Below are positions 12,249 through 13,270 of a stretch of DNA of 13,270 bases, in pieces (position 1 is the first letter of the stretch; each line of letters begins with the position of its first letter). Made by a program: the position numbers and the translations under genes. Source of the DNA: Clostridiales bacterium (GTDB lineage: Bacteria > Bacillota > Clostridia > Lachnospirales > WRAX01); the NCBI GenBank assembly GCA_031277155.1, contig JAITMW010000159.1, positions 1-13,270 on the forward strand. The letters are read 5' to 3'. The notes beneath the pieces were generated by a model. It did no database searches and was not told the origin of the DNA. It saw only the letters and a program-made list of their open reading frames with translations.

Positions 12249-13169
12249 ATGCTTGACATTGCCCTGGTGGGCTGCGGCGGCATGATGCCCCTGCCAAACA
12301 GATATTTAAGCTCGCTGCTTTTGCGCCATGAGGGGCGCATGATGCTGATAGATTGCGGCGAAGGCACGCAGGTCAGCGTAAAGCAGGTGGGCTGGGGCTT
12401 TAAAAATATCGACTGCATCTGCCTGACGCATTTTCACGCCGACCATGTGGCGGGGCTGCCGGGGCTTTTGCTGACCATCGGCGGCAGCGGGCGTGAAGAG
12501 CCAATTACCATTGTGGGGCCGATTGGGGTTTCTCACATAGTGCGCAGCCTTTGCGTCATTGCGCCGGAAATTCCCTTTGAAATCAACTTTATCGAGATTG
12601 GCAGCACAGGCAGCAAGGATATTGCCGTGCCCCTTACGAGCTATATGCTTAGCGCCGCGCCCGTTGACCACAACTGCCCCTGTTTTGCCTATCGCGTGGA
12701 CATAAAGCGCACGGGCCTTTTCAATTTAGAGGCCGCCATGACCCTGCCCATACCCCGCAACTATTGGAATATTTTGCAAAAAGGCCGGACAATAGAGCAT
12801 GAAGGGCGGATTTATACGCCGGATATGGTGCTGGGAAGCCAGCGCAAGGGCCTTGCGGTCTCATATTGCACGGATTCGCGGCCGCCCCGCGGTCTTGCGG
12901 CCTTTGTGGCAAACAGCGACATTTTTGTGTGCGAAGGGCATTATGGCGAGGATGCCCTGCTGGACAAGGCCAAAAGCCACAAGCATATGCTGTTTTCAGA
13001 GGCGGCGCGCCTGGCCAAAGCGGGCAATGTGGGGCAGCTGTGGCTGACGCATTTTTCGCCCGCCATGCCAAATCCCGAAGCCTTCATACAAAACGCGAGA
13101 AAAATCTTTGCAAACAGCCATGTGGGTTATGATAGGATGGTGACGACGCTGAGCTTTGAGGATGAGTGA
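12249..13169 (+). CDS. rnz: Ribonuclease Z, metallo-beta-lactamase fold tRNA 3'-processing endonuclease
   Basis: RNase Z cuts the 3' trailer from tRNA precursors, chiefly those lacking an encoded CCA. The 306-residue length equals that of the B. subtilis enzyme (307). The zinc site is complete: THFHADH (His61, His63, Asp65, His66), His141 in PVDHNCP, Asp209 in YCTDSRPP and His268 in LTHFSPA, with His246 in SHKHM as a further catalytic-site residue. The family motif LIDCGEGTQ lies at 33-41 and HVAGLPGLL follows the first zinc motif. The segment equivalent to the tRNA-binding exosite arm (about 165-200) lacks the usual GPLxG run and reads IPRNYWNILQKG, a divergence seen in part of the family. 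The start has AAGGATG five bases upstream, inside the end of the preceding gene. Confidence 0.88.
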   Translation: MLDIALVGCGGMMPLPNRYLSSLLLRHEGRMMLIDCGEGTQVSVKQVGWGFKNIDCICLTHFHADHVAGLPGLLLTIGGSGREEPITIVGPIGVSHIVRSLCVIAPEIPFEINFIEIGSTGSKDIAVPLTSYMLSAAPVDHNCPCFAYRVDIKRTGLFNLEAAMTLPIPRNYWNILQKGRTIEHEGRIYTPDMVLGSQRKGLAVSYCTDSRPPRGLAAFVANSDIFVCEGHYGEDALLDKAKSHKHMLFSEAARLAKAGNVGQLWLTHFSPAMPNPEAFIQNARKIFANSHVGYDRMVTTLSFEDE

Positions 13170-13185
13170 AAATCTTTTGTTGAAA

Positions 13186-13208
13186 GCAGACTTTTCAAAA
13201 AAATCTGC
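13186..13208. repeat. Stem-loop between rnz and the next gene
   Basis: GCAGA-C-TTTT (13186-13195) pairs with AAAA-A-TCTGC (13199-13208), nine pairs with one internal mismatch and a three-base loop. It lies 16 bases after the rnz stop codon. It may be a weak terminator, although no T-run follows, or an operator for the next promoter, whose -35 region it overlaps. Confidence 0.35.
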
Positions 13209-13220
13209 GTATGTTATAAT
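13192..13220 (+). promoter_or_regulatory. Promoter with extended -10 for the right-edge gene
   Basis: A perfect TATAAT at 13215-13220 is preceded by TG at the extended position. The best -35 at 17 bp spacing is TTTTCA (13192-13197), four of six matches. The stretch TATGTTATAATTG is identical to that around the -10 of the symporter operon promoter on the opposite strand. Confidence 0.55.
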
Positions 13221-13244
13221 TGATAAGAAACGGCGGTGATGCGG

Positions 13245-13270
13245 ATGGATTACACAAAAATGACAGATTA
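13245..13270 (+). CDS. Start of an unidentified gene (partial)
   Basis: An open frame begins ATG-GAT-TAC-ACA and reads MDYTKMTD before the window ends. A GGCGGTG ribosome binding site (13231-13237) lies seven bases upstream, and a promoter with TATAAT ends 24 bases upstream. An in-frame ATG at 13239 is too close to that site. Eight residues are too few to identify the product. Confidence 0.45.

Noticed and set aside
12799..13132. Alternative-frame open frames within rnz
   Set aside because: They are shadows of the RNase Z frame, whose zinc ligands are complete and whose length matches the family.

Overview
The window looks like chromosomal DNA of a spore-forming, probably anaerobic Firmicute (Clostridia-like). 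It carries spoIIE, strong AGGAGG-type ribosome binding sites, sigma-A-type TTGACA/TATAAT promoters, a clostridial-style chemotaxis receptor start, a GPH sugar symporter and an oxygen-sensitive-looking 4Fe-4S protein. Most genes are GC-rich; the toxin-antitoxin pair near 11.3-11.9 kb is visibly more AT-rich. Species and genus cannot be named from this sequence.

Layout. Positions 1-153 (minus) hold the first 51 codons of a probable methyl-accepting chemotaxis protein. A 198-bp divergent intergenic region carries a promoter for each side. Positions 352-2654 (plus) form a tightly overlapping three-gene ABC importer operon of the NitT/TauT type: lipoprotein, permease, ATPase. Then comes spoIIE (2758-5097), the sporulation phosphatase. 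Its promoter is notable: perfect -35 and -10 hexamers 21 bp apart, with the -10 inside a 32-bp palindrome that can also act as terminator for the ABC operon. A small tail-anchored membrane protein (5240-5464) follows and converges on, and overlaps by 9 bp, a minus-strand sugar operon: GPH symporter (8631-7264) and intracellular oligo-1,6-glucosidase-like GH13 enzyme (7267-5456), joined by a 4-bp ATGA overlap. The symporter shares a compact divergent promoter region, with overlapping -35 boxes, with a QueG-like iron-sulfur protein (8770-9573).

After a terminator-like hairpin come purH (9673-11250), a Phd/YefM-type antitoxin and PIN-domain toxin (11270-11921), a three-helix membrane protein (11933-12244), RNase Z (12249-13169) and the first codons of another gene behind its own promoter.

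The most unusual signal is in purH. Two near-identical 29-nt palindromic elements sit in the same reading frame on either side of a conserved strand of the AICAR transformylase domain. They differ by a compensatory base-pair change in the stem. Related GC-rich hairpins lie upstream of purH and downstream of spoIIE, so a small dispersed palindromic element able to live inside coding sequence is likely. I found no CRISPR array, tRNA, rRNA, insertion sequence or recognisable riboswitch. No stretch over 300 bases lacks a gene.
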